Source: Mesosutterella porci
Lineage (GTDB): Bacteria; Pseudomonadota; Gammaproteobacteria; Burkholderiales; Burkholderiaceae_F
Direction: 5' to 3'
NCBI RefSeq assembly: GCF_022134585.1
Contig: NZ_JAKNCT010000002.1
Span: forward strand, 124,001 to 188,000
DNA length: 64,000 bases
Each line of letters starts with the position of its first letter. Within the stretch, counting starts at the first letter, position 1. Position numbers and translations under genes: made by a program. Below the pieces are notes generated by a model. It was not told the origin of the DNA. It saw only the letters and a list, made by a program, of their open reading frames with translations, and searched no databases. Positions 1 through 9,532 of this stretch are shown piece after piece.

Positions 1-236
1 CAGACGGCGTCCATGCGGATGAAGGGGGCGATCGGTTCTTTTTCGGGCGGTGCATCCATCACGATGTAGGACTGCGGCTGCGTCCCGGAGGCGATGCGGA
101 AATAGCGCCGGAAGCCGGCATCCGAGGAGGCCGGGGCGATGGTCTCCAGCCTGAGGCCGTAGCGTTGCGCGTGGCCCGAGAGCCACTCTTTCAGCAGTCC
201 GAGACGTTCATCTGCGGTTTTTATATCTTCTGGCAT
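1..236 (-). CDS. amgK: Cell-wall sugar kinase AmgK, N-terminal fragment
   Basis: This is the first 78 or so codons of a gene that runs off the left edge. The start is the ATG at 236, and the protein begins MPEDIKTADERLG. Residues around 45-52 read SDAGFRRYFR, the glycine/Ser-rich ATP-binding segment typical of AmgK-type aminoglycoside-phosphotransferase-fold kinases. AmgK phosphorylates N-acetylmuramate/N-acetylglucosamine at the anomeric position for peptidoglycan recycling, feeding the uridylyltransferase MurU. Divergence from lptD is the usual arrangement in beta- and many gammaproteobacteria and supports the call. The catalytic domain lies outside the window, so the assignment rests on the N-terminal motif and the gene order. 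Confidence 0.8.
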   Translation of the reverse strand, partial: MPEDIKTADERLGLLKEWLSGHAQRYGLRLETIAPASSDAGFRRYFRIASGTQPQSYIVMDAPPEKEPIAPFIRMDAV

Positions 237-354
237 GGCTCCTTTGCGCCTTCTTGCTTTCGTGATTCTGAAATTCTACGAATTTGGGGCTGACAGTGGA
301 ACTCCCGGCTCGCCCGAATCGACGGGGTTCCGTGTGAGGCCCGCCTTCAGCCCG

Positions 355-360
355 TATAAT
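355..360 (+). promoter_or_regulatory. Probable -10 element of lptD
   Basis: A perfect TATAAT lies 39 nt before the chosen lptD start. No convincing -35 hexamer is visible 16-18 nt upstream. Transcription from here would start near 367, leaving about 30 nt of leader before the ATG at 399. This also argues against the TTG at 369 as the start codon. Confidence 0.45.
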
Positions 361-398
361 CCACTTGTTTGCTTACAACGATCCGGGTTTACCGGCAA

Positions 399-2702
399 AT
401 GGGCGCTAGCAGCTTGAATCAATCAGCCAAAATCAGATTCCCGCGGGGAGGCGGCCTGGCCGCAGCAGTGGCCGCGGCGTGCATGGCCCAGCCGGCTTTC
501 GCCGCGCTGCAGCTGCACTCCGCCTCGGAGCTCGATGAGTCCCCGGCGGGCGTCGTGGAAAACCCTTCGACCTATGCACGTGCCAACGACGTCACCGGCA
601 GTCCTCAGGACGTGCTCCACCTGATCGGCAACGCGGAGATCCGCCGCGGAGGCGCCACGCTCAAGGGCGACCGCCTCACCTACACGCAGGAGACCGACGA
701 GGTGGTGGCAAGGGGCGGCGTGCTGCTGTCCAAGAACGGCGCCACTTTTACCGGCCAGGAGGCGAACTACAGGATTGACGCGCAGTCCGGCAGCATGCCC
801 GACGCGGACTATACCTTCGAGGCCCGGGGGCTGCGGGGCTGCGCGAAGCAGGTGGAGTTCATCGACGGCAGCCATATCTCAATGGCCGACGCGCTGATCA
901 CGTCGTGTCCCAAGGGCAGCAAGTCCTGGTGGGTGTCGCTTGATCAGCTGGACCTCGACCAGGGCGACTCCTCTGCCCTGGGCCGTTGGGCGTCGCTCTA
1001 TCTGGGCGGCGTCCCCGTCTTCGGCTTCCCTTGGTTTGACTTTCCCATCGGGCAGGAGCGCAAGTCTGGGTTCCTCACCCCCAGCATGACGATGAGCACC
1101 AGCAAGGGCCTGCAGATCAGCGTCCCCTACTACTGGAACATCGCCCCCAACTATGACTACACGCTCGTTCCCGACATCATGACCAAGCGCGGCCTGATGC
1201 TGGAAAACGAGTTCCGCTACCTGCAGCCCAATTACTCCGGAAAGATCAATTACAACTGGATGCCCCGCGACCGGGACCGCGATGAGAGCCGCTACGGGCT
1301 GCATTTCGAACACCGCTACAGCCGCGGCGGCTTCTACGCGGGCGTGAACTACAACCGCGTTTCCGACGACAATTTCATCGACGACTTCTCGGGCACTATC
1401 CGCGAATCGTCCGAAAAGGTGCTCAACCAGGACGCCTGGATGGGATACGGGCAGGACTTCTGGAATTTCAACGCCCGCGTCACCAAGAACCAGACGCTCG
1501 AAAACAAGGGCTACTGGGAACCGTACTCGCGTGTCCCGCAGTTCACCTTCAACACTTACAAGGGCGACCTCTACGGCATAGAGTACACGGGGAAGATCGA
1601 GGCAACCCGCTTCACCCACCCGAGCAAGCAGCGCCCCGACGGCGACCGTTTTGTCATCGACCAGGCCGTGAGCTACCCGTTGCGCGGCTCCTGGTGGTTC
1701 CTGGAGCCCAAGGCCCGGTGGATCGGCACCTGGTACAACATGAGGGACAGCCATCCGGTCATGGGCACGACGCCTCTGGACAGCAGTCCGAGCCGCACCC
1801 TGCCGATATTCTCGATCGACTCTGGGCTGATTTTCGATCGCGAGACCTCCTGGCTCGGGCACAACGCCGAGCAGACCCTGGAACCGAGGCTGTTCTACTC
1901 CTACATTCCCTACCGCGACCAGAGCAGGATGCCCGTGTTCGACACGACGGTGTCGGATCTGAACATCGCGCAGCTTTTCCAGGAAAGCGTCTTTTCGGGG
2001 TATGACCGCATCAGCGAGGCGAATCAGCTCACCGCGGCCCTTACGTCGCGCTACCTGGACTCCGCTTCGGGCATCGAGTGGTTCCGCGGAACGATCGGAC
2101 AGCGCTTTTACTTCTCCGACCAGCGCGTTGCGCTGCAGGATTTCTACACCGGGGCCCGCGGGGGCGTCCGCACGGACTCCCACAGCGACCTGCTGGGCAG
2201 CGTGGGGGTCCGCTTCACGAAAAGCCTGACCGCCGATGGCACCATCCAGTACTCGTCGTCTGACAAGCGCATCTCGAGGGCCTATGCGGGGTTCCGCTGG
2301 AATCCCCGCCCATCCTCCACCCTGAGCCTTTACTACCGGTACAACTACGCTCCCGGTGACTACTACAACAACATCAAGCAGGTCGATTTCGGCGTGCAGT
2401 GGCCGCTCACCGGCAACTTTTACGCAGTGGGGCGCTGGAACTACTCTTTCCGCGGCAGCCACATCATCGAGGCCCTGGGCGGCGTCGAGTACCACGGGGA
2501 CTGCTGGACGCTCCGGACCGTCCTGCAGCGCTACGTGACCTCCACGGACAAATACGACAACACTTTCTTCATCCAGCTCGAGCTGAATGGCCTGGGTTCG
2601 ATTGGCACCAGCCCTGTCTCAGAGCTTCGCAGCGGCATTCCCGGTTATCAAAACGCAAGCCCCGTTCCCAGTGCAACAGGGCGCTATGAATACTATGACT
2701 AA
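399..2702 (+). CDS. lptD: LPS-assembly protein LptD
   Basis: Outer-membrane beta-barrel that, with LptE, inserts lipopolysaccharide into the outer leaflet. About 767 residues, normal for the family. A signal peptide is visible, with a hydrophobic alanine-rich stretch ending in PAFA around residue 38. An OstA/LptA-like jelly-roll domain follows (about 60-170, with DVLHLIGNAEIRRGGATLKGD). The rest is a barrel of alternating aromatic-rich strands. Cysteines include the CAKQ and TSCPKG region (about 145-170) and a C-terminal Cys in GDCWTLRT, which could form the inter-domain disulfides of LptD. The ATG at 399 was chosen over an in-frame TTG at 369, which would be nearly leaderless. The gene overlaps surA, so the two are co-transcribed. 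Confidence 0.95.
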   Translation: MGASSLNQSAKIRFPRGGGLAAAVAAACMAQPAFAALQLHSASELDESPAGVVENPSTYARANDVTGSPQDVLHLIGNAEIRRGGATLKGDRLTYTQETDEVVARGGVLLSKNGATFTGQEANYRIDAQSGSMPDADYTFEARGLRGCAKQVEFIDGSHISMADALITSCPKGSKSWWVSLDQLDLDQGDSSALGRWASLYLGGVPVFGFPWFDFPIGQERKSGFLTPSMTMSTSKGLQISVPYYWNIAPNYDYTLVPDIMTKRGLMLENEFRYLQPNYSGKINYNWMPRDRDRDESRYGLHFEHRYSRGGFYAGVNYNRVSDDNFIDDFSGTIRESSEKVLNQDAWMGYGQDFWNFNARVTKNQTLENKGYWEPYSRVPQFTFNTYKGDLYGIEYTGKIEATRFTHPSKQRPDGDRFVIDQAVSYPLRGSWWFLEPKARWIGTWYNMRDSHPVMGTTPLDSSPSRTLPIFSIDSGLIFDRETSWLGHNAEQTLEPRLFYSYIPYRDQSRMPVFDTTVSDLNIAQLFQESVFSGYDRISEANQLTAALTSRYLDSASGIEWFRGTIGQRFYFSDQRVALQDFYTGARGGVRTDSHSDLLGSVGVRFTKSLTADGTIQYSSSDKRISRAYAGFRWNPRPSSTLSLYYRYNYAPGDYYNNIKQVDFGVQWPLTGNFYAVGRWNYSFRGSHIIEALGGVEYHGDCWTLRTVLQRYVTSTDKYDNTFFIQLELNGLGSIGTSPVSELRSGIPGYQNASPVPSATGRYEYYD

Positions 2703-4071
2703 AAAGATCTTCGCTCACCTTCTTCTGACCGCGGCGCTTGCGGCTCCTTTTGCCGCCGGGGCGGCGGATCCGGCCCCCGCGGCGGGCGCTGCGCAGCAGC
2801 CTGCCGCCGCGCAGCCCGCGAGGCAGGCCGAGGGCCGTCCTCTTGATGAAATAGCGGCCGTGGTCAACGATGACGTGATCACCGAGTACGAGCTCCAGCA
2901 GCGCATTCATATGGCCGCGCTCAACCTGCGGCGCCAGAACATCAAGCTGCCGCCCATGCAGAGCCTGCGCAGCCAGGTGCTCGACCAGCTCATCATCGAC
3001 AAGGCCATCCTGCAGCGGGCCCATGAAACGGGCATCCGTGTCGACGACCAGATGGTGAGCGCCGCCATCGAACAGATCGCAGCCAACAACAAGGTGACGG
3101 TCGAGAAGATGCGTAGCGAGCTTGCAGCTGACGGCGTTCCGTTCCAGGCCTTCCGCGAGCAGATCCGGCGCGACATCATCGGCCAGCGGCTCAGGGAGCG
3201 CGAAGTGGACTCGCAGATCCATATTCCGGAGTCTGAAATCGACGCTTACCTCGCCGAGCAGAACGGCTTTGCAGGAGGCGAGGGGGCGGCCACAGAGTAT
3301 AAGGTGAGCCACATCCTGATCCCGCTGGAGGCGGGCACGGACGCGGCCAAGGCTCAGGCCGAAGCTGAGTCGGTCCTGAAGCGGGCCAGGGCGGGAGAGG
3401 ACTTCGCTTCTCTGGCGGCCTCCTACTCCCGGGCGAGCGACAGCATGCAGGGCGGCGAGCTCGGGTGGCGCACGAGCCAGGCCATGCCCACGGTGCTCTG
3501 GGATGCCGTGAAGTCCAACCCCGCCAAAGGCGCCGTAGCGATGAGCCGCAACAGCTCGGGCTTCCACATTGTGAAGATCAGCGATGTCCGAAACGGCATG
3601 GCGGCCCGCGCGGCGGCTCATACGGTGCAGATGACGCATGCCCGCCACATCCTCATGCAGGTCTCGCAGCTCACCCCTGAGGCGACGGTCCTGTCCCGGC
3701 TCAATGACATCCGCAGCAAGATCGTCTCCGGACAGGCGGATTTCCAGACGATGGCGAGGCTGCATTCCGTCGACGGCACCTCCACCCGCGGAGGCGATCT
3801 GGGATGGTTGCAGGCCGGCGACACGGTTCCGGAGTTCGAATCGGTCATGAACAAGCTGAAGATCGGCGAGATCTCCCAGCCGGTGAAGTCCCGCTTTGGC
3901 TATCACCTGATCCAGGTCGAGGAGCGCAAGCAGGCTCAGTCCGACCCCAGGCGTGAACGGCTCGCGGCCATGCAGGCCCTTCGCGAAAAGAAGCTTGGCG
4001 AGGCGGTGAACAACTGGCGGCGCGAGCTGCGTGACAAAGCCTATGTCGAAATCCGCCACTATGACGACTAG
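2686..4071 (+). CDS. surA: Periplasmic chaperone / peptidyl-prolyl isomerase SurA
   Basis: Chaperone that escorts unfolded outer-membrane proteins, including LptD, across the periplasm. The ATG at 2686 lies 6 nt after an AGG Shine-Dalgarno core and overlaps the end of lptD by 17 nt, implying translational coupling. The protein has 461 residues: a signal peptide (residues 1-24, ending AAGA), a proline/alanine-rich linker, the SurA N-domain (LDEIAAVVNDDVITEYEL onward), and two parvulin domains at about 204-305 (YKVSHILIPL ... GGELGW) and 312-418 (THARHILM ... GGDLGWL). It is followed directly by rsmA. The pdxA gene that normally separates surA from rsmA in Burkholderiales is absent. Confidence 0.95.
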   Translation: MNTMTKKIFAHLLLTAALAAPFAAGAADPAPAAGAAQQPAAAQPARQAEGRPLDEIAAVVNDDVITEYELQQRIHMAALNLRRQNIKLPPMQSLRSQVLDQLIIDKAILQRAHETGIRVDDQMVSAAIEQIAANNKVTVEKMRSELAADGVPFQAFREQIRRDIIGQRLREREVDSQIHIPESEIDAYLAEQNGFAGGEGAATEYKVSHILIPLEAGTDAAKAQAEAESVLKRARAGEDFASLAASYSRASDSMQGGELGWRTSQAMPTVLWDAVKSNPAKGAVAMSRNSSGFHIVKISDVRNGMAARAAAHTVQMTHARHILMQVSQLTPEATVLSRLNDIRSKIVSGQADFQTMARLHSVDGTSTRGGDLGWLQAGDTVPEFESVMNKLKIGEISQPVKSRFGYHLIQVEERKQAQSDPRRERLAAMQALREKKLGEAVNNWRRELRDKAYVEIRHYDD

Positions 4072-4072
4072 C

Positions 4073-4107
4073 CTTCAGGGCCGCTGAGCAGCCTGAAGCC
4101 GGTTTTT
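4073..4107 (+). terminator. Possible intrinsic terminator or attenuator between surA and rsmA
   Basis: CTTCAGG (4073-4079) and CCTGAAG (4092-4098) form a perfect 7-bp stem with a 12-nt loop. A T5 run (4103-4107) follows after four G/C bases. The gap between stem and T-run makes it a weak terminator, probably partial because rsmA begins 18 nt later. Confidence 0.4.
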
Positions 4108-4124
4108 CCAAAAGGCGTTTTTTT

Positions 4125-4916
4125 ATGCCGCTTAAACTCGAGGGCCATCACGCCAGAAAGCGTTTCGGCCAGAACTTCCTGAACGACCGGCACTGGATCG
4201 GCCGGATCATCGACAGCATCGATCCCCGCCCGGGGGAGGCTCTGGTGGAGATCGGTCCGGGTCAGGCTGCTCTCACGAAAGAGGTGATCGGGCGGGCCGG
4301 GCACGAGACCGCCGTCGAGATAGACCGGGATCTGGCTGCGTGGCTGCGCGGTCTCTTCACCGAGGCGGAACTCACGCTGATTGAGGCTGACGCACTTGCG
4401 CTGGACTGGAGGTCGATTTTCCCGGGTCGCAAGCTGAGGATTTTCGGCAACCTTCCCTACAACATCTCAAGTCCGATTCTTTTTGCCCTCGCGGCCGTCG
4501 CGGACCGGGTCGAGGACCAGCATTTCATGCTCCAGAGAGAGGTCGTCGAGCGGATGGTGTGCCCGCCGGGAAGCAGGACCTACGGAAGGCTCTCCGCCAT
4601 GCTGCAGCGCAGCTACAGGATGGAGAAGCTTTTCGACGTGCCGCCGGGGGCTTTCACCCCGTCCCCCAAGGTGACGTCCTCTGTCGTGCGCATGGTGCCG
4701 CTCGCGAGAAAACCCGGGGTGGACGACGAGTTGTACGCCGAGGTTGTGGCGGCGGCGTTCGGCATGAGGCGGAAGACTCTTCGCAACGCGCTCTCGAAGC
4801 TGCTGTCGGTCGAGCAGATCGAACTTGCGGGAATCGACCCAGGGGCCCGGGCCGAGACTTTGTCAGTTGGTCAGTTTGAGGCGCTCGCCGCTGCTCTCGG
4901 ACGGGCCAGGGCCTAG
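4125..4916 (+). CDS. rsmA: 16S rRNA dimethyladenosine transferase RsmA (KsgA)
   Basis: Dimethylates two adjacent adenosines in the 3'-terminal helix of 16S rRNA late in small-subunit assembly, using S-adenosylmethionine. It has 263 residues, the normal length. The SAM-binding loop reads VEIGPGQAALT (about 40-50), an acidic ribose-binding residue follows in VEIDRDL, and the catalytic NLPYNIS motif is at about 109-115. An AAGG Shine-Dalgarno precedes the ATG. Its stop codon overlaps that of the convergent ygjP by 4 nt (CTAG), leaving no room for a dedicated terminator. Confidence 0.97.
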   Translation: MPLKLEGHHARKRFGQNFLNDRHWIGRIIDSIDPRPGEALVEIGPGQAALTKEVIGRAGHETAVEIDRDLAAWLRGLFTEAELTLIEADALALDWRSIFPGRKLRIFGNLPYNISSPILFALAAVADRVEDQHFMLQREVVERMVCPPGSRTYGRLSAMLQRSYRMEKLFDVPPGAFTPSPKVTSSVVRMVPLARKPGVDDELYAEVVAAAFGMRRKTLRNALSKLLSVEQIELAGIDPGARAETLSVGQFEALAAALGRARA

Positions 4917-5686
4917 GACGGGAGCTGGCGCAGCCTCACGCGGGCCAGCTTGCGGCGGGACTGCTCGTAGTTGGGCTTGATCGCCTTCACCTGCTCCCAG
5001 AAGGCCCGGCTGTGGTTCATCTCGACCAGGTGGGCGAGCTCATGGGCCGCCACGTAGTCGATCAGGTCGTTGCTCAGGTAGATGAGTTTCCAGTTGAGCC
5101 TGATCGTGCCGTCGCTCCTGCAGGTTCCCCAGAGTGTCTGGGCTGAGGAAAACTTGAGCGCTCTCGCGCGGCGCGGGGCGAAGCCCTGCATGAAGGCGAA
5201 CCTTTCGCTGATCACCCGCCCCGCTTCGGATTTGATCCACTTGAGCGCACAGGTCCGGATCCGCTCTTCGGAGCTGCCGGCGGCAAGAGGAAGTTCGAGT
5301 ACGCAGGGGCCGCCCGGCCCCTGGGGCGGCTCCATCCGTGCGAACGCGGCGTCAGGCCGGAGAGCAAGGCGCAGTAGCCTGCCGCGGAAAGGCAGCATTC
5401 CCCCGTCCTGAAAATAGGGCTGCCGCAGGCCGTTGGCGGCCCGCCAGCCGCGCACTTCCTGGAGTTTTCTGGAGATCCAGTCCGCCTTCTGCTCGAGCAT
5501 GGCCTCGATCTGCCGCCGCGGCACCCAGGCCGGAGCCGTAACGACAAGCCCGCGTTCGTCCAGCCTGAAGCCGACGCTGCGGCGCCGGCGGCGGATCAGC
5601 CTGTAGGCGATCGCCTCGGCTGCGGCGCCGGAACCGGGCAGGTACAGGCACTCCTGCACGGCGTCGCCCGAAGAAGGCCTGCCCAT
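4913..5686 (-). CDS. YgjP-like metal-dependent hydrolase (DUF45 / WLM family)
   Basis: Predicted cytoplasmic zinc metallopeptidase-like protein of 257 residues. The zinc motif HELAHLVEMNHS (about 209-220) supplies HExxH plus a downstream His, and AFWEQVKAIKPNYE is the conserved YgjP/DUF45 tail. The N-terminal half, with basic repeats (RLIRRRRRS), matches the family's small beta-rich domain. It is the last gene of a minus-strand run and lies 5 nt after the acyltransferase gene, the usual position at the end of the glyQS-plsC block in Burkholderiales. The physiological substrate is unknown. An adjacent AGGA and an AGGAAC 10 nt upstream could both serve as ribosome-binding sites. Confidence 0.8.
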   Translation of the reverse strand: MGRPSSGDAVQECLYLPGSGAAAEAIAYRLIRRRRRSVGFRLDERGLVVTAPAWVPRRQIEAMLEQKADWISRKLQEVRGWRAANGLRQPYFQDGGMLPFRGRLLRLALRPDAAFARMEPPQGPGGPCVLELPLAAGSSEERIRTCALKWIKSEAGRVISERFAFMQGFAPRRARALKFSSAQTLWGTCRSDGTIRLNWKLIYLSNDLIDYVAAHELAHLVEMNHSRAFWEQVKAIKPNYEQSRRKLARVRLRQLPS

Positions 5687-5691
5687 GTTCC

Positions 5692-6417
5692 TCAGTTCCT
5701 GCCGGCGCTCAGCAGCCTCGTGCTTTCCGCCTCTATCCAGGCTTCGGCTTCTTCGTTGACTTCCCTGGCCGAGCGGCCGCGGGTTTCAATGGGCCTGCCG
5801 ATGGAGACGGTGACTACTCCGGGGCGCTTGGCGATTGAATTCTTCGGCCACACGAGGCCGGAATTAAGAGCGACGGGGACAACCGGGACGCCGGCCATGA
5901 CGGCGAGTCTCGCTCCGCCGCTCTTGTATTTGACGTGAGAGCCGGGCGCAACGCGCGTGCCCTCGGGGAAAATGACGACGCCCCAGCCCTGGCGCAGGAA
6001 GCTCACGCCCTTGGTCGCGAAGGTTTGGAACGCTCCCCGGCCGTTGCTGCGGTCGATGCCCAGCAGTCCGACGGACCACAACGCCCAGCCGAAGAAGGGG
6101 ATCCGGTTGAGGGACTCCTTGTATACGTACGCGCACCGGAACGGCAGTTCGCAGCCCAGCCAGAAGCATTCCCAGGCCGACTGGTGCTTGCTCAGCACCA
6201 CGGCGGAGGACGTCGGGCAGTTCTCCATTCCCAGCACCCGGGTGCTGATGCCGCAGGTCCGGCGCAGGACTGCCAGCATCAGTCGGCCCCAGGCGCGGAT
6301 CATGTCATAGCGATCCGCGCGGCTGGTAAAGGGGATCGAAAGCAGAAGCAGAAGGGACAGAGGGATCACTGTGAGTCCCAGGACAAAATAAAACAGCAGT
6401 CCGCCGGCGAGCGACAT
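5692..6417 (-). CDS. Lysophospholipid acyltransferase (PlsC family)
   Basis: Membrane-bound 1-acyl-glycerol-3-phosphate acyltransferase-type enzyme of 241 residues. A long hydrophobic N-terminal segment (about 5-27) anchors it. The acceptor-binding catalytic motif is SKHQSAWECF (about 76-85), where Glu replaces the Asp of the classic HX4D; this variant is common in the betaproteobacterial branch next to glyS. FPEGTR (about 150-155) is the phosphate-binding block. It lies downstream of glyS. In relatives gmhB sits between glyS and this gene; here gmhB is found in the heptose cluster instead (19136-19708). The exact acceptor lipid cannot be read from sequence. Confidence 0.85.
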   Translation of the reverse strand: MSLAGGLLFYFVLGLTVIPLSLLLLLSIPFTSRADRYDMIRAWGRLMLAVLRRTCGISTRVLGMENCPTSSAVVLSKHQSAWECFWLGCELPFRCAYVYKESLNRIPFFGWALWSVGLLGIDRSNGRGAFQTFATKGVSFLRQGWGVVIFPEGTRVAPGSHVKYKSGGARLAVMAGVPVVPVALNSGLVWPKNSIAKRPGVVTVSIGRPIETRGRSAREVNEEAEAWIEAESTRLLSAGRN

Positions 6418-6444
6418 GACCTCTCCTCCTTTCTGCCCGGGCTC

Positions 6445-8535
6445 TTACTTCGCGAGGCTCGAAAGCTCGGCCACCTGGTTCATCAGCCCGTGCAGCTTCT
6501 GCAGCAGGGCGAGCCTGTTGGAGCGCAGCTGCGGGTCTTCGGCGTTGACCATCACCTTCTCGAAGAACTCGTCGACCGGGGCCTTGAGGGCAGCAAGCCT
6601 CGAGAGCATTGCTTCATAGGCTCCGGAGGCGAAGTCAGCCTCGGCTTTGGGCCTGACCTCCTCGATGGCCTCGAAGAGCTTCTTTTCGGCCTCATCGGCC
6701 AACAACTCCGGGCGTACCCCGGAGGCGGCGGTGCCCTGAGCCTTCTTCAGGATGTTGCCGATGCGCTTGTTGGCCCCAGCCAGCGCTTCGGCCTCCGGCA
6801 GAGCCTCAAAGGAGCGGACCGCCTTGAGCCGTGCGGGAATGTCCATGATCAGGTCGGGCCGCGGTGCGAGCACGGCCTCAAGCTCCTGCGCCGTGTAGCC
6901 GGCGTCCTTGAACATGACGCGCAGGCGGTCGTAGAAGAAGGACGCGAGCTCGGAGCGGAAATCGCCGACTCCCTTGACGTGGCGTTCGACCTCGTAGGTG
7001 AGCTCCAGGATCTTGGTGAGCTTTGCGGGGATCTGTTTTTCGATCAGCATGCGCAGCACGCTGATCGCGTGGCGGCGCAGCGCATAGGGATCCTTCTCTC
7101 CGGTGGGAGCCTGCCCGATGCCGAACATGCCTCCCAGAGTGTCGAGCTTGTCGGCCATAGCCACGGCAATTGAGATCGGGGTCGACGGGAGTCTGTCGCC
7201 GGCAAAGCGCGGAAGGTAGTGTTCGCGGATCGCGAGTGCGACCTCCGCGGGCTCACCGTCGTGCAGCGCGTAGTACTGCCCCATGACGCCCTGCAGCTCG
7301 GGGAACTCCCCGACCATCTGCGTGCGGAGGTCGGCCTTGGCGAGGTAAGCCGCGCGGGCGGCTTTCTCGGCGTCGGCGTGCAGGAACATGGCAATGATGC
7401 TCGCGATGGCGCGGACGCGCTCCATGCGTTCAAGCTGGCTGCCGAGCTGGGCGTGGTAGACCACGTTGGAAAGCCCGGGGACCCGACTCGCGAGCGTCTC
7501 CTTCTGGTCGGTTTCATAGAAGAACTTCGCATCGGCCAGGCGGGCGCGCACCACGCGGGCGTTGCCGCTGCTGATTTCCTTGCCGCCGTCGCGGGCGACA
7601 AGCTGCGAGACCAGCAGGAACTGGTTCATGAGGCGGCCGGAAGCGTCGCGCATCGGGAAGTACTTCTGGTTGAGCTGCATGGTGAGAATCAGGCACTCCT
7701 CGGGCACGCTGAGGAATTCTTTCTCGAAGGAGGAGGAATACACCACGGGCCACTCAGTAAGCGCCGTCACCTCATCGATCAGTCCTTCGGGCATGATGGG
7801 GGTGCCGCCGAGCTCCTTCGCTTTGGCGTGCAGCAGCTCGACGAGCTTCGCCCGGCGTTCTTCGTAGGACACCATCACAAAGGCCTCTCGCATCTGCGAG
7901 GCGTAGCTGTCGGCCGAGGTGATCTCCATCTCCGGAGGAGCCATGAAGCGGTGGCCGCGGGTCGTACGGCCGCTTTCCAGCCCGAAAAGGGAAATCGGCA
8001 CGATCTGCTCGCCGTACAGGGCCGTGAGATAGCGCACCGGCCGCACGAATTCAACCGTTGTCACTCCGTCGGGGAGCTGGTAGCTCATGACTCTCGGGAT
8101 CGGCAGGTTGCGGCAGGACTCGCTGATGGCCTTTTCCAGGCCGGCGGCGAGCTCGACGCCAGGCAGCTTCCCTTCAACGTAGAGGAACTCTTTGCCGTTT
8201 TCCTGTTTCGTGCGCAGCGAGGACAGATCCTTGCCAAAGCCGAGGGCTTCCATCTTCTTCAGGAGCGGGGCGGAGGGCTTTCCGTCTACGGAGAAGCCGA
8301 TCGCCTTCGGCATCAGCTTTTTGCTGAAAGGCTTGTCCTCGGAGCGGGCGAGCACGTCAGTGATGTGCACGGCGAGCCGCCTCGGGGTCGCATAGATTTC
8401 GGAACGGGATCCTGCGCTGAGCAGCCCCTGCCCGCGCAGGCTCTTTTCAATGCCGCGGCCGAAGGCCTCAGAGAGTTTTTTCAGAGCCTTCGGGGGAAGC
8501 TCTTCGGTCTGCAGTTCTACCAGTAAGCTAGTCAT
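6445..8535 (-). CDS. glyS: Glycyl-tRNA synthetase beta subunit
   Basis: Large subunit of the bacterial heterotetrameric glycyl-tRNA synthetase, which charges tRNA-Gly with glycine. It has 696 residues, full length for the family. The N-terminus (LLVELQTEELPPKALKKL) is the GlyS signature. The central part holds the degenerate HD-like region, and the C-terminal anticodon-binding-like helices end near RLALLQKLHGLMNQVAELSSLAK. Its ATG lies 1 nt beyond the glyQ stop codon, so the two subunits are translationally coupled. A tRNA-Gly(CCC) gene is present elsewhere in the window (40725-40798). Confidence 0.97.
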   Translation of the reverse strand: MTSLLVELQTEELPPKALKKLSEAFGRGIEKSLRGQGLLSAGSRSEIYATPRRLAVHITDVLARSEDKPFSKKLMPKAIGFSVDGKPSAPLLKKMEALGFGKDLSSLRTKQENGKEFLYVEGKLPGVELAAGLEKAISESCRNLPIPRVMSYQLPDGVTTVEFVRPVRYLTALYGEQIVPISLFGLESGRTTRGHRFMAPPEMEITSADSYASQMREAFVMVSYEERRAKLVELLHAKAKELGGTPIMPEGLIDEVTALTEWPVVYSSSFEKEFLSVPEECLILTMQLNQKYFPMRDASGRLMNQFLLVSQLVARDGGKEISSGNARVVRARLADAKFFYETDQKETLASRVPGLSNVVYHAQLGSQLERMERVRAIASIIAMFLHADAEKAARAAYLAKADLRTQMVGEFPELQGVMGQYYALHDGEPAEVALAIREHYLPRFAGDRLPSTPISIAVAMADKLDTLGGMFGIGQAPTGEKDPYALRRHAISVLRMLIEKQIPAKLTKILELTYEVERHVKGVGDFRSELASFFYDRLRVMFKDAGYTAQELEAVLAPRPDLIMDIPARLKAVRSFEALPEAEALAGANKRIGNILKKAQGTAASGVRPELLADEAEKKLFEAIEEVRPKAEADFASGAYEAMLSRLAALKAPVDEFFEKVMVNAEDPQLRSNRLALLQKLHGLMNQVAELSSLAK

Positions 8536-8536
8536 T

Positions 8537-9454
8537 TCAAGCTTCCTCCTTCTGTGAGTTCTTCTTCAGCATGGGGAAACCCAGCCGTTCGCGGGAGTCG
8601 TAGTAGGACTGCGCCACGGAACGGGAAATGCTGCGGATGCGGGAAATATAGTGTGCGCGCTCGGTCACGGAGATTGCTCCGCGGGCGTCGAGCAGATTGA
8701 AGGTGTGGCCGGCCTTGAGCACGTGCTCGTAGGCGGGCAGCGCAAGCTGCAGGTCCATCAGGCGCTTGGCCTCGGACTCGAAGTAATCGAAGAGCTTGAG
8801 CAGCTTGGAGGCGTCCGAATACTCGAAAGTGAACTTCGACTGCTCCACTTCGTTCTGGTGGAATACGTCTCCGTAAGTGAGCGTGCGCCGGTTCTGCTCC
8901 TCGCCCCAGCGCGTGTAGACCAGATCAAAGACGTTGTCGCAGTTCTGCAGGTACATGCAGAGCCTTTCCAGACCGTAGGTGATTTCTCCGGTGATGGGCT
9001 TGCAGGCCAGGCCGCCCACCTGCTGGAAGTAGGTGAACTGGGTGACTTCCATGCCGTCCATCCAAATTTCCCATCCGAGACCCCAGGCACCGAGCGTCGG
9101 GTTCTCCCAGTTGTCCTCCACGAAGCGGATGTCGTGGATCGTGGTGTCGATGCCCAGCGCCCGCAGGCTGCCCAGATACAGGTCAACGATGTTCATCGGA
9201 GCGGGCTTGAGGACCACCTGGAACTGATGGTGCTGGTAGAGCCGGTTGGGATTTTCGCCGTAGCGTGCGTCCTTTGGACGGCGGGAGGGCTGCACGTAGG
9301 CGGCCCGCCAGGGCTCCGGCCCCAGCGCGCGCAGGAACGTGGCCGTATGGGAGGTACCCGCGCCCACTTCAGTGTCGATTGGCTGCAGAAGCGCGCAGCC
9401 TTGCTTATTCCAATAGTCCTGCAGACGCAGGATCACTTCCTGAAAGGTAATCAT
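8537..9454 (-). CDS. glyQ: Glycyl-tRNA synthetase alpha subunit
   Basis: Catalytic subunit that activates glycine. It has 305 residues. Class II motif 1/2 segments are visible, including [23 protein letters not shown] at the start, the family signature [21 protein letters not shown], and [20 protein letters not shown]. Motif 3 lies in [14 protein letters not shown] (about 157-170). It is transcribed ahead of glyS. The 78 nt separating it from lnt may hold its own promoter or simply be operon spacer; no strong hexamers are visible there. Confidence 0.97.
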   Translation of the reverse strand: MITFQEVILRLQDYWNKQGCALLQPIDTEVGAGTSHTATFLRALGPEPWRAAYVQPSRRPKDARYGENPNRLYQHHQFQVVLKPAPMNIVDLYLGSLRALGIDTTIHDIRFVEDNWENPTLGAWGLGWEIWMDGMEVTQFTYFQQVGGLACKPITGEITYGLERLCMYLQNCDNVFDLVYTRWGEEQNRRTLTYGDVFHQNEVEQSKFTFEYSDASKLLKLFDYFESEAKRLMDLQLALPAYEHVLKAGHTFNLLDARGAISVTERAHYISRIRSISRSVAQSYYDSRERLGFPMLKKNSQKEEA

Positions 9455-9532
9455 CTTTTTCCATCAGACCCTTGTATGAAGGGATCGGGCAGCCGTCATG
9501 CAGCCGCGTTTCGAACAAACAGATGTGACATT

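Noticed and set aside
298-322. GGAACT-N15-TCGAC upstream of lptD as a sigma-E promoter
   Set aside because: The -35 resembles sigma-E but the -10 is a poor match, and a perfect TATAAT lies closer to the gene.
879-2495. Long minus-strand open frame opposite lptD
   Set aside because: Composition follows the GC-rich codon shadow of lptD; no ribosome-binding site or recognisable motif.
5935-8526. Long plus-strand open frames opposite plsC and glyS
   Set aside because: Antisense shadows of strongly supported genes with no family signatures.
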